A stretch of DNA of 33,214 nt from an uncultured Clostridia bacterium (GTDB lineage Bacteria; Bacillota; Clostridia; TANB77; CAG-508), in contig CAQYCU010000011.1 of assembly GCA_948919095.1 (NCBI GenBank), forward strand, positions 1 through 33,214. Direction: 5' to 3'. A model generated the notes under the pieces. It was given only the letters and a program-made list of their open reading frames with translations. It was not told the origin of the DNA and did not search any database. Numbering within the stretch: the first letter of the stretch is position 1; the number at the start of each line of letters is the position of its first letter. The translations under genes were made by a program, and so were the position numbers. Below, one piece after another: positions 1 to 7,423 of the stretch.

Positions 1-1
1 T

Positions 2-583
2 CGCGGAATACAGATAGTTAGAGTAGAAGATGGATTTACTTTAGCTTCTAAAACTGAGTACCACGAATATTTATATCCAGCTTTAGATAAAAGAATAAAG
101 CCAACATTATCCCAAGCTTCACTAGAAGTATTAGCAATAATAGCATATAATCAAAGAATAACAAAAGCTGATATTGAAAATATAAGAGGAGTTGACTCAA
201 GTGCATCAATTTACAGACTAACAGAATATAATCTAATAGAACAAGCAGGAAAAGCAGATTTACCTGGAAAGCCAATGACATACAGAACAACAGAGGATTT
301 CTTAAAAATGTTTGGACTAAAGAGTTTGAAAGAACTTCCTAAGCTTCCAAAATATAAATTAGACAGTAATAGACAAATCGTAATAGATGATATTGAAGAT
401 TTATTTGATGATGAGGATAATTCTAATAAAGAAGAAATAGAAAATAATAAAGAAAAGTTTATTGATAATAAAAATAATACAGAGAATAAAAAAATTAATG
501 AAAATGATATAAAATATGAGGCTCCAATGCCGAATGGTAATACAGAACAAGACAATGAGCAACCGAATGAAGAAACAGAGTAG
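2..583 (+). CDS. scpB: Segregation and condensation protein B, 3' part
   Basis: This is the C-terminal part of ScpB, the winged-helix (kleisin-binding) subunit of the bacterial SMC-ScpA-ScpB condensin complex that acts on the nucleoid in chromosome segregation. The reading frame is open from base 2 to the TAG at 581-583 and the start lies outside the window. Typical ScpB sequence is visible: GIQIVRVEDGF near the left edge, then SQASLEVLAIIAYNQRITKA and IRGVDSSASIYRL (second winged helix), and GRP-like LPGKPMTYRTT before MFGLKSLKELP. After that the protein ends in a long, highly acidic and asparagine-rich tail of about 80 residues, which is likely disordered and longer than in many homologues. 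The first in-window codons are CGC GGA; shifted by one base the same DNA reads TCG CGG A, so the left edge cannot be used to judge CGG recoding. Confidence 0.93.
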   Translation, partial: RGIQIVRVEDGFTLASKTEYHEYLYPALDKRIKPTLSQASLEVLAIIAYNQRITKADIENIRGVDSSASIYRLTEYNLIEQAGKADLPGKPMTYRTTEDFLKMFGLKSLKELPKLPKYKLDSNRQIVIDDIEDLFDDEDNSNKEEIENNKEKFIDNKNNTENKKINENDIKYEAPMPNGNTEQDNEQPNEETE

Positions 584-632
584 ATAATAAGTTACCAAAA
601 TGAACAATTAAAAGAAGAGGAGAGTAATATAA

Positions 633-2072
633 ATGAGTGATAATTTTGTAAAAGAAATAACAAATATGGAAGACGACTTTGCTCAATGGTTTACAGATGT
701 TGTAATAAAAGCAGAGTTAGTAGATTATACAGAAGTAAAAGGATTTATTGCATATAGACCATATGGATTTGCGATATGGGAAAGAATAAAAGAATATGAA
801 GATACCGAATTCAAAAAAAGAGGAGTGCAAAATATAGCGTTACCAATGTTAATGCCAGAGCATTACTTAACAACTGAAAAAGACCACGTTGAGGGATTTG
901 CTCCAGAAGTAGCTTGGGTAACAAAAGGTGGAGAAAAAGAATTAGAAGAAAAACTATACATACGTCCAACATCAGAGCCACTATTTTGTAGAATGTATTC
1001 AAAATGGCTAAAATCATGGAGAGAGTTACCATTTCTATACAATCAATGGTGTAACGTACTAAGGTGGGAAAAAGAAACAAGACCAATATTAAGAAGTAGA
1101 GAATTTTACTGGCAAGAAGGACACACAATTCATGCAACAGAACAAGAAGCGATAGAATTAACACTAGAAATGTTAGATGTATATGCAGATACTATAGAAA
1201 ATTTACTAGCAATTCCAGTATTAAAAGGAAAGAAAACAGAATCTGAAAAATTTGCAGGAGCAGTTGATACATATACAGTTGAAACTTTAATGCTTGATGG
1301 ACGTGCAATACAAGCAGGAACTTCACATTATCTTGGACAAAACTTCACAAAACCATTTGGAGTAAAGTTCCAAAATAAAGAAGGAAAAGAGGAATTTGCA
1401 TATCATACATCTTGGGGAACATCAACTAGATTACTAGGTGCACTAATAATGGCACATGGTGATAATAGAGGCTTAAAAATACCACCAAAGGTAGCACCAA
1501 TTCAAGTAGTTATAGTTCCAGTAGCAACAAACAAAGAAGGCGTAATTGAAAAAGCAACTGAAATTTATAATGAGTTAAAAGGATATAAAGACATAAGAGC
1601 AGAACTAGATTTAAGGGAACAATATTCACCAGGATATAAATTCAACTACTGGGAAATGAAGGGTATTCCTGTAAGAATTGAGATTGGACCACGTGATATT
1701 GAAAATGGAGAGTGCGTAGTAGTCAGACGTGACACACTTGAAAAGATGACTGTTAAGTTAGATGAATTAAATGAAACAGTAGTAAAATTATTAGATGATA
1801 TTCAACAAAACATGTATAATATGTGTAAAGAAGTACGTGTAAAAAGAACAAACGTGGCACATAATATGGAAGAATTTGAAAAAGAGATTAATGAGAATCA
1901 AGGATATATTAAAGCAATGTGGTGTGGAGACCCAGAATGCGAAGAAAAGATACATGAAATTACAGGAGCAAAATCAAGATGCATTCCTTATGAACAAGAA
2001 CATATTGATGATAAGTGTGTAGTTTGTGGAAAGCAAGCAAAAGATATGGTAGTATGGGGACGACAGTATTAA
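633..2072 (+). CDS. proS: Prolyl-tRNA synthetase, short archaeal/eukaryotic-like type
   Basis: A 479-residue class II aminoacyl-tRNA synthetase that charges tRNA-Pro in the cytoplasm. Motif 2 region RPTSEPLFCRMYSKWLKSWR and LRWEKETRPILRSREFYWQEGHT are clear, as is the motif 3 area TSWGTSTRLLGALIMAHGD. The editing INS domain found in the long bacterial ProS is absent, and the C-terminus has the zinc-binding cysteine pairs (CGDPEC and CVVCGKQ) and ends in an aromatic residue, all features of the short ProS type 3 that many Clostridia, Mycoplasma and archaea carry. The ATG has an AGAGGAG Shine-Dalgarno about 9 nt upstream. It lies 49 nt after scpB and is followed by a hairpin at 2098-2130. Confidence 0.97.
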   Translation: MSDNFVKEITNMEDDFAQWFTDVVIKAELVDYTEVKGFIAYRPYGFAIWERIKEYEDTEFKKRGVQNIALPMLMPEHYLTTEKDHVEGFAPEVAWVTKGGEKELEEKLYIRPTSEPLFCRMYSKWLKSWRELPFLYNQWCNVLRWEKETRPILRSREFYWQEGHTIHATEQEAIELTLEMLDVYADTIENLLAIPVLKGKKTESEKFAGAVDTYTVETLMLDGRAIQAGTSHYLGQNFTKPFGVKFQNKEGKEEFAYHTSWGTSTRLLGALIMAHGDNRGLKIPPKVAPIQVVIVPVATNKEGVIEKATEIYNELKGYKDIRAELDLREQYSPGYKFNYWEMKGIPVRIEIGPRDIENGECVVVRRDTLEKMTVKLDELNETVVKLLDDIQQNMYNMCKEVRVKRTNVAHNMEEFEKEINENQGYIKAMWCGDPECEEKIHEITGAKSRCIPYEQEHIDDKCVVCGKQAKDMVVWGRQY

Positions 2073-2097
2073 TAAAATTTATAAAATATGAACCAAA

Positions 2098-2141
2098 GCG
2101 GACCTACTTTGATATAAAAAGAAGGTTCGCTATTTATTATT
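2098..2141 (+). terminator. Hairpin terminator after proS
   Basis: The arms 2098-2110 (GCGGACCTACTTT) and 2118-2130 (AAAGAAGGTTCGC) pair over 13 positions with one G-T wobble and one mismatch around a GATATAA loop. The hairpin is followed by a T-rich run. It probably ends the scpB-proS transcript before the ABC-F gene. Confidence 0.65.
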
Positions 2142-2185
2142 AAAAGCTTGATAAAAATTTGAACATGAAATTTAAGGAGCACAAA

Positions 2186-4132
2186 ATGAATTACAGAATT
2201 GTAAATGGTTCTATATCATATGGAGCCGAAACAATAATAGAAAAAATAGATTTTGAAATAAAGGAAAAAGACAAAATTGCCATTGTTGGAAATAATGGAG
2301 CTGGAAAAACCACATTATTAAAAGCAATAGTTGACAACGAAATATTGGAAGAAGGAATAGGAGAAGAAAAGTTTGGAATATACAAACAAGGAAATCCAAC
2401 TTTAGGTTACTTGAAACAAATAGAATTTGAAAATTCAAATAATACTTTATTAGAGGAAATATTGAAATCATATGAAAACATAATCAAACTTGAAGAGAAA
2501 ATAAATAATTTGCAAGAAAGAATGCAAAATGAAACTAACGAAAATTTAATAAAAACATACACTGAAAGTTTTGATAAATATGAGATTTGCGGTGGATATA
2601 CATATAAAAAAGAATATGAAATAGCAATAAAAAAATTTGGATTCACAGATGAAGACAAGAATAAAAAGATTAATGAATTCTCAGGTGGACAAAGAACGAA
2701 AATAGCATTTTTAAAATTATTACTTAGTAAGCCTGATATATTATTATTAGATGAGCCAACAAACCATCTTGATATTATCACAATAGAATGGCTAGAAACT
2801 TATTTGAAAAATTATCCAAAAGCAGTAGTTATTGTTTCGCATGATAGAATGTTTTTAGATAAAATTGTGAACAAAGTGTATGAAATAGAATATGCTGAAC
2901 TTACAGAATATACAGGAAACTATACTTTATTTGAAAAGCAAAAACGTGCTAATTATGAAAAGCAACTAAAAGATTATGAATATCAACAAGCTGAAATAAA
3001 AAGACTTCAAGCCATTGCTGATAGATTTAGGTATAAGCCAACAAAGGCAAAAATGGCATTATCAAAATTAAAGCAAATAGAACACATGACTATTGTAGAA
3101 GAGCCAAATAATTATGATATGCACACATTTCATACAAATTTTAATATTCCAGTAGAAAGTGGTAAATTAGTATTATCAGCAAAAAAATTACAAGTAGGAT
3201 ATGACAAGCTACTAGCTGAAATATCATTTGAACTATATAAAGGACAAAAACTTGCAATTATTGGAGAGAATGGAAAAGGAAAGTCAACTCTATTAAAAAC
3301 ACTAATGGGAGATATTCCAAATCTAGGTGGTGAATATGAGTATGGATATCATGTAATAAAAGAATATTTTGACCAACAAATGGATTCTTTAAATCCTAAT
3401 AACACAGTTTTTGACGAATTCATAAATGAGTTTCCAGACCTTGGAACTACAAAAGCAAGACAAATTTTAGGAACATTTTTATTTTCAGGAGAAGATGTTT
3501 TTAAGGAAATTAAAGTGTTATCTGGTGGTGAAAAAGTACGACTAGAACTATGTAAAATATTAAAAAAACAAGCAAATTTATTACTTCTAGATGAGCCTAC
3601 AAACCACATGGACATACTAGGAAAAGAAAGCTTAGAGAATATTTTAAAAGAATATAAGGGAACTTTAATATTTGTTACACATGATAGATATTTTGCAAAT
3701 AAGGTAGCAGACTCAATACTTGCATTTGAAAAAGAAGAGGTTGTATATTTTGATGGAAGTTATGAAGAATATTGTAAGTATAGAGAAAATAAATCTGACG
3801 AAAAAATAGTTGAAAAAGAGGATTCAAACTTAGATAAATCAAAAAAATTTAATAACGATGAAAATGTAATAGTCTCTAATAATAAAAACGAAAGTAAATC
3901 ATATAACGATTATTTTAGAAGGAAAGAGGAGACAAGAAGAAAAAATAAAATTTCTAAGTTAGAGAGTCAAATTGAACAAAAAGAAGCTGAGATAGAACAG
4001 ATAAAGTATCAAATGTTAGATGAAATTATCTGTACTGACTATGTGAAATTAAAAGAATTACAAGATAAGATACAAAAACTTGAAGGTGAGATAGAACAAA
4101 AAATGCAAGAATGGGAAGAGCTTCTTGGGTAA
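2186..4132 (+). CDS. ABC-F family ATPase (YdiF-like)
   Basis: A 648-residue soluble protein with two ABC ATPase domains and no membrane segments, the hallmark of the ABC-F family, whose members act on ribosomes (translation factors or antibiotic-resistance ribosome protection). Domain 1 has Walker A GNNGAGKTT (about residues 35-43), signature SGGQRTK and Walker B LLLDEPTNHLD. Domain 2 has GENGKGKST, LSGGEKVRLE and LLLLDEPTNHMD. Between them is the P-site tRNA-interaction motif-like charged linker. The C-terminus (about residues 570-648) is a long lysine/glutamate coiled coil, as in YdiF. An in-frame TTG at 2159 is possible, but ATG 2186 has AAGGAG six bases upstream and begins right at the ABC fold, so I chose it. 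Whether it protects against an antibiotic cannot be told from sequence. Confidence 0.93.
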   Translation: MNYRIVNGSISYGAETIIEKIDFEIKEKDKIAIVGNNGAGKTTLLKAIVDNEILEEGIGEEKFGIYKQGNPTLGYLKQIEFENSNNTLLEEILKSYENIIKLEEKINNLQERMQNETNENLIKTYTESFDKYEICGGYTYKKEYEIAIKKFGFTDEDKNKKINEFSGGQRTKIAFLKLLLSKPDILLLDEPTNHLDIITIEWLETYLKNYPKAVVIVSHDRMFLDKIVNKVYEIEYAELTEYTGNYTLFEKQKRANYEKQLKDYEYQQAEIKRLQAIADRFRYKPTKAKMALSKLKQIEHMTIVEEPNNYDMHTFHTNFNIPVESGKLVLSAKKLQVGYDKLLAEISFELYKGQKLAIIGENGKGKSTLLKTLMGDIPNLGGEYEYGYHVIKEYFDQQMDSLNPNNTVFDEFINEFPDLGTTKARQILGTFLFSGEDVFKEIKVLSGGEKVRLELCKILKKQANLLLLDEPTNHMDILGKESLENILKEYKGTLIFVTHDRYFANKVADSILAFEKEEVVYFDGSYEEYCKYRENKSDEKIVEKEDSNLDKSKKFNNDENVIVSNNKNESKSYNDYFRRKEETRRKNKISKLESQIEQKEAEIEQIKYQMLDEIICTDYVKLKELQDKIQKLEGEIEQKMQEWEELLG

Positions 4133-4172
4133 TGAAAATTTTAAAAATATGGGAGTAATGCAATCTTAAGTA

Positions 4173-4201
4173 TTGACAAATAATAGTAATTATTATATTA
4201 T
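4173..4201 (+). promoter_or_regulatory. Sigma-A type promoter in repeat copy 1
   Basis: TTGACA at 4173-4178, a 17-bp spacer and TATTAT at 4196-4201. The box positions and spacing are identical in repeat copy 2. Transcription should start near 4208. Confidence 0.75.
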
Positions 4202-4207
4202 TAAAAT

Positions 4208-4285
4208 AACTCAATCTACTAAGTTAAGTAATGAAAAATATCAAAAAGACTAGGAAGCCCGTTAAAACTTTCCTAGTCCTTTTCT
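4208..4285 (+). ncRNA. Candidate small RNA, copy 1 (~80 nt)
   Basis: The span between the 4173-4201 promoter and the terminator has no start codon with a ribosome site and no useful reading frame, so the predicted product is an untranslated RNA of about 75-80 nt. It ends in a hairpin with arms 4248-4256 and 4270-4278 followed by CTTTTCTTTT. A paralogous RNA lies at about 5739-5816. Hairpin bases are conserved between the copies while the 5' part diverges. The function is unknown; proximity to an ECF operon is suggestive only. Confidence 0.45.
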
Positions 4286-4288
4286 TTT
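4248..4288 (+). terminator. Terminator of candidate small RNA copy 1
   Basis: Arms GACTAGGAA (4248-4256) and TTCCTAGTC (4270-4278) pair perfectly and are followed by a T-rich tract. Confidence 0.8.
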
Positions 4289-4326
4289 GCTATTTACTTA
4301 ATTGCTTAACTATGTAGTAAATTTTT

Positions 4327-4352
4327 TGTAACAAAATAAAATTTCATACGTC
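4327..4352 (+). promoter_or_regulatory. ECF-type (SigM/SigW-like) autoregulatory promoter
   Basis: TGTAAC at 4327-4332, 16 bp, then CGTC at 4349-4352. This matches the -35 TGAAAC / -10 CGTC pattern, with 16-bp spacing, of Bacillus ECF sigma factors such as SigM. It is placed directly before the ECF sigma gene, as expected for autoregulation. The assignment is by pattern only. Confidence 0.65.
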
Positions 4353-4377
4353 ATATAGTCAAAGGAGGATAAAAGTT

Positions 4378-4857
4378 ATGCAGGATATGGAACAAATATA
4401 CAAAGAATATTTTGAAACAGTAAATAAATACCTATTCTGTTTAACTCAAAATAATGATATTTCTGAAGAACTTACTCAGGAAACTTTCTATAAAGCAGTG
4501 AAGAAAATAGATACATATAAAGGGGAATGTAAAATGTCGGTTTGGCTATGCCAAATAGCAAAGAACTTGTGGTATGACCAATGTAGAAAAGATAAAAAAA
4601 TCAAAAACACCAATGAAACAGAACTTTTAAATATAGAAGATTTTAGAATATTGGAAGAAGAGGTTATTTCAAATAGTGAAAAATTAGAATTATATAAAAA
4701 GATGCAAAAGTTAGATGAAAAAACAAGAGAAGTAATGTATTTGCGAATAACAGGAGAACTAAGTTTTAAAGAAATAGGAGCTATTTTGAATAAAACAGAA
4801 AACTGGGCAAGAGTAACATTTTATCGAGGAAAAAACATGTTGAAGGAGAGTGATTAA
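4378..4857 (+). CDS. ECF-family RNA polymerase sigma factor
   Basis: A 159-residue sigma-70 factor with only regions 2 and 4. Region 2 is seen as EELTQETFYKAVKKIDTYKG followed by the WLCQIAKNLWYDQCRKDKK stretch. Region 4 (about residues 105-155) contains LDEKTREVMYLRITGELSFKEIGAILNKTENWARVTFYRGK, a helix-turn-helix for -35 recognition. The ATG is preceded by AAAGGAGG nine bases upstream. An ECF-like promoter lies at 4327-4352 and an anti-sigma gene starts one base after its stop, so the pair forms an autoregulated stress-response operon. The inducing signal is not visible; the neighbouring Bce module suggests, without proof, a cell-envelope role. Confidence 0.93.
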   Translation: MQDMEQIYKEYFETVNKYLFCLTQNNDISEELTQETFYKAVKKIDTYKGECKMSVWLCQIAKNLWYDQCRKDKKIKNTNETELLNIEDFRILEEEVISNSEKLELYKKMQKLDEKTREVMYLRITGELSFKEIGAILNKTENWARVTFYRGKNMLKESD

Positions 4858-4858
4858 T

Positions 4859-5686
4859 ATGAAAGAAAAGGATTGTAAAATTGTTCAAGACCTATTACCA
4901 AACTACATTGAGAAACTAACTAATGAAGAAACAAATGCATACATTGAGGAACATTTAAATACTTGTGACAAATGTAAAAAAGTATATGAAAATATGAAAA
5001 AAGATATTGAATTAAATAAAAATAAAAAAGACAACAGAGAGGTAAAGTATATTAAAAAATACAGTAATAAGATGAAAATTTTAAAAGCAATACTATTAGC
5101 TATTTTGACAATATATATTATGATTATTGCAAGAAGAATGATTATATTATATACAATTGAAAAAAAGGAACGTGAAAATTTTAACTACACAAATTACTAT
5201 GTAAAAACTTATAGTTATAGTACAGGAAGATTAAGGATGACAGAAAGTTATCATAAAGATGGAAATTATTTAATGAAAGCTACTAATGAAAATCAAAAAA
5301 TTACTTGTTATAAAAATAATGGTGATTTTGTTGCATTAATAGAAACACCACAAACGAGGAGAGTTAATAAGAATATGATAGTTGCAATAAAAAAGCCTAG
5401 ACAACCAAGTAATATTATAAAACTTTTTGTAGAATCACATTTTAATACTATAAGTAGTGGATATTGCAATGGAAAAGAATGTTATATTATCAATAATGCA
5501 ACACTAAATATTGAATGCTATTATGATAAAGAAACTGGAATTTGTATTAGAGAGGTGTGGAAGGCTAGTAGGGAATACTCAAATATAGATTCAAGAACTG
5601 ACTATGAATATACATTTGATACAGTAAAAGATAGTGATATAGTAAAACCAGAGCTATATGGCAATGAAGAAGAAATGGAGTGGTAG
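4859..5686 (+). CDS. Membrane anti-sigma factor with zinc-binding domain
   Basis: A 275-residue protein. Its N-terminal cytoplasmic domain carries the HX3CX2C zinc motif of ZAS/zf-HC2 anti-sigma factors (His32, Cys36, Cys39 in EEHLNTCDKC). One transmembrane helix follows (about residues 74-98, KILKAILLAILTIYIMIIA) and then an extracytoplasmic domain of about 175 residues without a recognised fold. A GTG nine bases upstream is in frame, but ATG 4859 has AAGGAG at 4843-4848 with proper spacing. It should hold the sigma factor encoded just upstream at the membrane until an envelope signal releases it. Translation is probably coupled to the sigma gene. Confidence 0.88.
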   Translation: MKEKDCKIVQDLLPNYIEKLTNEETNAYIEEHLNTCDKCKKVYENMKKDIELNKNKKDNREVKYIKKYSNKMKILKAILLAILTIYIMIIARRMIILYTIEKKERENFNYTNYYVKTYSYSTGRLRMTESYHKDGNYLMKATNENQKITCYKNNGDFVALIETPQTRRVNKNMIVAIKKPRQPSNIIKLFVESHFNTISSGYCNGKECYIINNATLNIECYYDKETGICIREVWKASREYSNIDSRTDYEYTFDTVKDSDIVKPELYGNEEEMEW

Positions 5687-5703
5687 AATTTGAAAATTAA
5701 GTA

Positions 5704-5732
5704 TTGACAAATAATAACAATTATGATATTAT
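5704..5732 (+). promoter_or_regulatory. Sigma-A type promoter in repeat copy 2
   Basis: TTGACA at 5704-5709, 17-bp spacer, TATTAT at 5727-5732, the same layout as copy 1. Confidence 0.75.
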
Positions 5733-5738
5733 AAACTT

Positions 5739-5816
5739 AACTCAAGATAAATCTAAGATGTTGAGTAAAAATAAGTATAAAAAAAGACTAGGAGTTTGAG
5801 TCCTAGTCTTTTTTTT
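5739..5816 (+). ncRNA. Candidate small RNA, copy 2 (~78 nt)
   Basis: Predicted untranslated RNA between the 5704-5732 promoter and a strong terminator: arms GACTAGGA (5786-5793) and TCCTAGTC (5801-5808) and a run of eight T. An extra 5' hairpin is possible (ACTCAA with TTGAGT). There is no credible reading frame. It is a paralogue of the RNA candidate at 4208-4285. Confidence 0.45.
5786..5816 (+). terminator. Terminator of candidate small RNA copy 2
   Basis: Perfect 8-bp stem GACTAGGA/TCCTAGTC with a 7-nt loop and a T8 run, preceded by A5, so it could also work on the other strand. Confidence 0.85.
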
Positions 5817-6011
5817 GCTAGTTACTTACTTAATTGTTTAACTATGTAGTAAATTATTATAAGTTCTAGTAATTCTAAGATGTTTTTCAATATAAGTTCT
5901 TCCTTTCTACCTAAAAATAAGTAGTTAGGCAAGTACATTTTACTACAAAATGGCAGAAAATGTCAATGTGAACATGGGATATATTGGAAAAATAACGAAT
6001 TATAAAAACTC

Positions 6012-6040
6012 TTGACATATTCAACAAAATGTTATATTAT
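6012..6040 (+). promoter_or_regulatory. Promoter of radical SAM gene
   Basis: TTGACA at 6012-6017, 17-bp spacer, TATTAT at 6035-6040, ending 31 bp before the start codon. Confidence 0.8.
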
Positions 6041-6044
6041 ACAA

Positions 6045-6057
6045 ACAAAAGTTTTGT
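6045..6057. promoter_or_regulatory. Palindrome at transcription start, possible operator
   Basis: ACAAAAGTTTTGT is a perfect 6-1-6 palindrome covering the expected start of transcription from the 6012-6040 promoter, a common place for repressor operators. It is AT-rich, so chance is not excluded, and no cognate regulator is recognised. Confidence 0.3.
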
Positions 6058-6071
6058 AGAGGGAGCGAAAT

Positions 6072-6926
6072 ATGATTATAAAAGAAAAAGAAGTAAAAGA
6101 TTATCTAACAAAATCAAAACTAGGAGAATATGCAATAAATCCTTATGTAGGATGCCCTCATAAATGTAAGTATTGTTATGCATCATTTATGAAAAGATTT
6201 ACAAATCATAAAGAAGAATGGGGAGAATTTATAGATATAAAAAGATGCAATAAACCAATAGATGTAAAAAAGATAGAGGGCAAAAATGTATTTATGTCAT
6301 CAGTTACAGACTGTTATAACCCATTTGAAGCAAAATATAAAATAACAAGAAGAGTACTAGAGCAACTAGTAAATGTAGAATGTAATTTGCAGATATCAAC
6401 AAAAAACAAATTAATATTAAGAGATTTAGATTTGCTAAAACAGATGAAAAAGTTAAGCATTGCAATGTCAGTAAATACACTTGATGAAAATTTTAAAAAA
6501 GATATGGATAGAGCAAGTTCTATAAATGAAAGATTAGAAACATTAAAAACATTGCATGAAAATAGAATATATACGATTTTATTCATGTCGCCAATTTTTA
6601 TTGGAATAACAGACTGGAAAGCAATAATTGAACAATCAAAAAATTATATAAGTGAATATTGGTTTGAAGACTTAAATTTAAGAGGGGATTATAAATATAA
6701 TATATTAAGATATATACAAACTAAATACCCTAAAGTATATCCTATGTATGAAAGAATTTATATAAAAGGTGAAAGAAAAGAATTGTATGATATGGATAAT
6801 GACATAAAGAACTATTGTAACAAAAACAAAATAAACTACTCAGCATATTTTCATCATGAAGAAGTAATAAAAGAAAATGAAAATAAAAAACTTGGAAAAA
6901 ATGTAACCTTTTTTGATAATAAGTAA
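6072..6926 (+). CDS. SPL-family radical SAM protein
   Basis: A 284-residue radical SAM enzyme. The cluster motif CX3CX2C is present as Cys28, Cys32 and Cys35 in YVGCPHKCKYCYA, which binds the [4Fe-4S] cluster that cleaves S-adenosylmethionine. The MSSVTDCYNPFE segment corresponds to the SSVTDPYQP motif of the SplB-like/Rv2578c-like group. The substrate of this short subgroup is not established, and the true spore photoproduct lyase is longer, so a DNA-repair role is only a possibility. It is a single-gene unit with its own consensus promoter and a GAGGGAGC ribosome site. The next gene-like sequence is a sigma-factor remnant. Confidence 0.85.
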   Translation: MIIKEKEVKDYLTKSKLGEYAINPYVGCPHKCKYCYASFMKRFTNHKEEWGEFIDIKRCNKPIDVKKIEGKNVFMSSVTDCYNPFEAKYKITRRVLEQLVNVECNLQISTKNKLILRDLDLLKQMKKLSIAMSVNTLDENFKKDMDRASSINERLETLKTLHENRIYTILFMSPIFIGITDWKAIIEQSKNYISEYWFEDLNLRGDYKYNILRYIQTKYPKVYPMYERIYIKGERKELYDMDNDIKNYCNKNKINYSAYFHHEEVIKENENKKLGKNVTFFDNK

Positions 6927-6971
6927 CTATATATATATGAAAGTACTTTTAAATAGGAGTTTAGGTCTAAA

Positions 6972-7148
6972 TTGAAAAAAGAAACGATACAAAACTTTAA
7001 AGAAAATGAAGTATAAGATATTGAAAAAGTAATCAAAACATATAATTCATATATCTATAAAATTTTGAAAAATAGCATATCAAATGAAGAAGATATTGAA
7101 GAAATTCTAGAAGATATATTTACAAATCAATGGAGAAATGCAAAATAA
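6972..7148 (+). pseudogene. Remnant of an ECF sigma factor (region 2)
   Basis: Reading from TTG 6972, the frame gives about 14 residues, an in-frame TAA at 7014, and then sequence such as DIEKVIKTYNSYIYKILKNSISNEEDIEEILEDIF, which is typical of sigma-70 region 2 of ECF factors (core-binding DVEEVLQDVF-like helix). It stops at 7146-7148 after QWRNAK, before any region 4. An internal stop and a missing C-terminal half mark it as decayed. It has no in-frame CGG, so it differs from the CGG-shifted genes further on. The identification rests on motif recall. Confidence 0.6.
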
Positions 7149-7223
7149 TGAAATAAACCTAACAATCGAAAATTAATAAATTTAAAATTACCCCAAAATT
7201 CTCTTATATTAGAAAATTAAAAT

Positions 7224-7263
7224 AAACTGCATTATTAGACGAAAATGTTTAATAATGTAGTTT
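7224..7263. terminator. Inverted repeat, possible terminator
   Basis: Arms 7224-7237 (AAACTGCATTATTA) and 7250-7263 pair over 14 bp with one wobble. The sequence after it is TGTTTTCATA, a weak U-tract. It lies between the sigma remnant and the Bce module and may insulate the latter. The rest of 7149-7317 holds nothing I recognise. Confidence 0.45.
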
Positions 7264-7317
7264 GTTTTCATATAGTATTAAGAACTTGCAATACTAATAG
7301 TATAAAAATTATGTTTT

Positions 7318-7333
7318 CTTACAAAACTGTAAG
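7318..7333. promoter_or_regulatory. BceR-type inverted repeat before bceRS
   Basis: CTTACA-AAAC-TGTAAG is a perfect inverted repeat with a 4-bp centre. It matches the TNACA-N4-TGTAA pattern described for BceR-like response regulators. Its centre lies about 30 bp before the -10 box TATAAT (7355-7360), in place of a good -35, as expected for an activator site. A near-identical site precedes bceA. Confidence 0.65.
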
Positions 7334-7354
7334 GTTATTATAAAAAAAATGTGC

Positions 7355-7360
7355 TATAAT
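7355..7360 (+). promoter_or_regulatory. -10 box of the bceRS promoter
   Basis: TATAAT at 7355-7360. No good -35 hexamer exists 16-18 bp upstream (AGGTTA at best), consistent with activation from the inverted repeat at 7318-7333. Confidence 0.55.
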
Positions 7361-7423
7361 GTTAACAAATAAAATGCTAATTTAATATATGGTATGAAAG
7401 TACATAGAAAGGAAGAATAAAAA

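Larger units (their letters stand above)
4166..4323 (+). repeat. Direct repeat copy 1: promoter-terminator unit
   Basis: This ~158 bp segment matches 5697-5855 in the same orientation. Both copies share a TTGACA-N17-TATTAT promoter, a short variable stretch, a GACTAGGA/TCCTAGTC terminator hairpin, and then a conserved ~35 bp block (ACTTAATTG and AACTATGTAGTAAATT) lying beyond the terminator. The two copies bracket the ECF sigma/anti-sigma operon about 1.5 kb apart. Confidence 0.8.
5697..5855 (+). repeat. Direct repeat copy 2: promoter-terminator unit
   Basis: Second copy of the element at 4166-4323. The promoter, the terminator and the post-terminator block are conserved; the section between promoter and hairpin is the most diverged, with an added ACTCAA/TTGAGT hairpin in this copy. 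Confidence 0.8.

Noticed and set aside
2..7. A seventh CGG shift at the left edge (TCG CGG A in another frame)
   Set aside because: The in-frame reading CGC GGA (Arg-Gly) suits ScpB equally well and no upstream sequence is available to decide the frame.
2159..2185. TTG start for the ABC-F gene
   Set aside because: There is no ribosome site before it, and AAGGAG lies between it and ATG 2186, which starts at the domain border.
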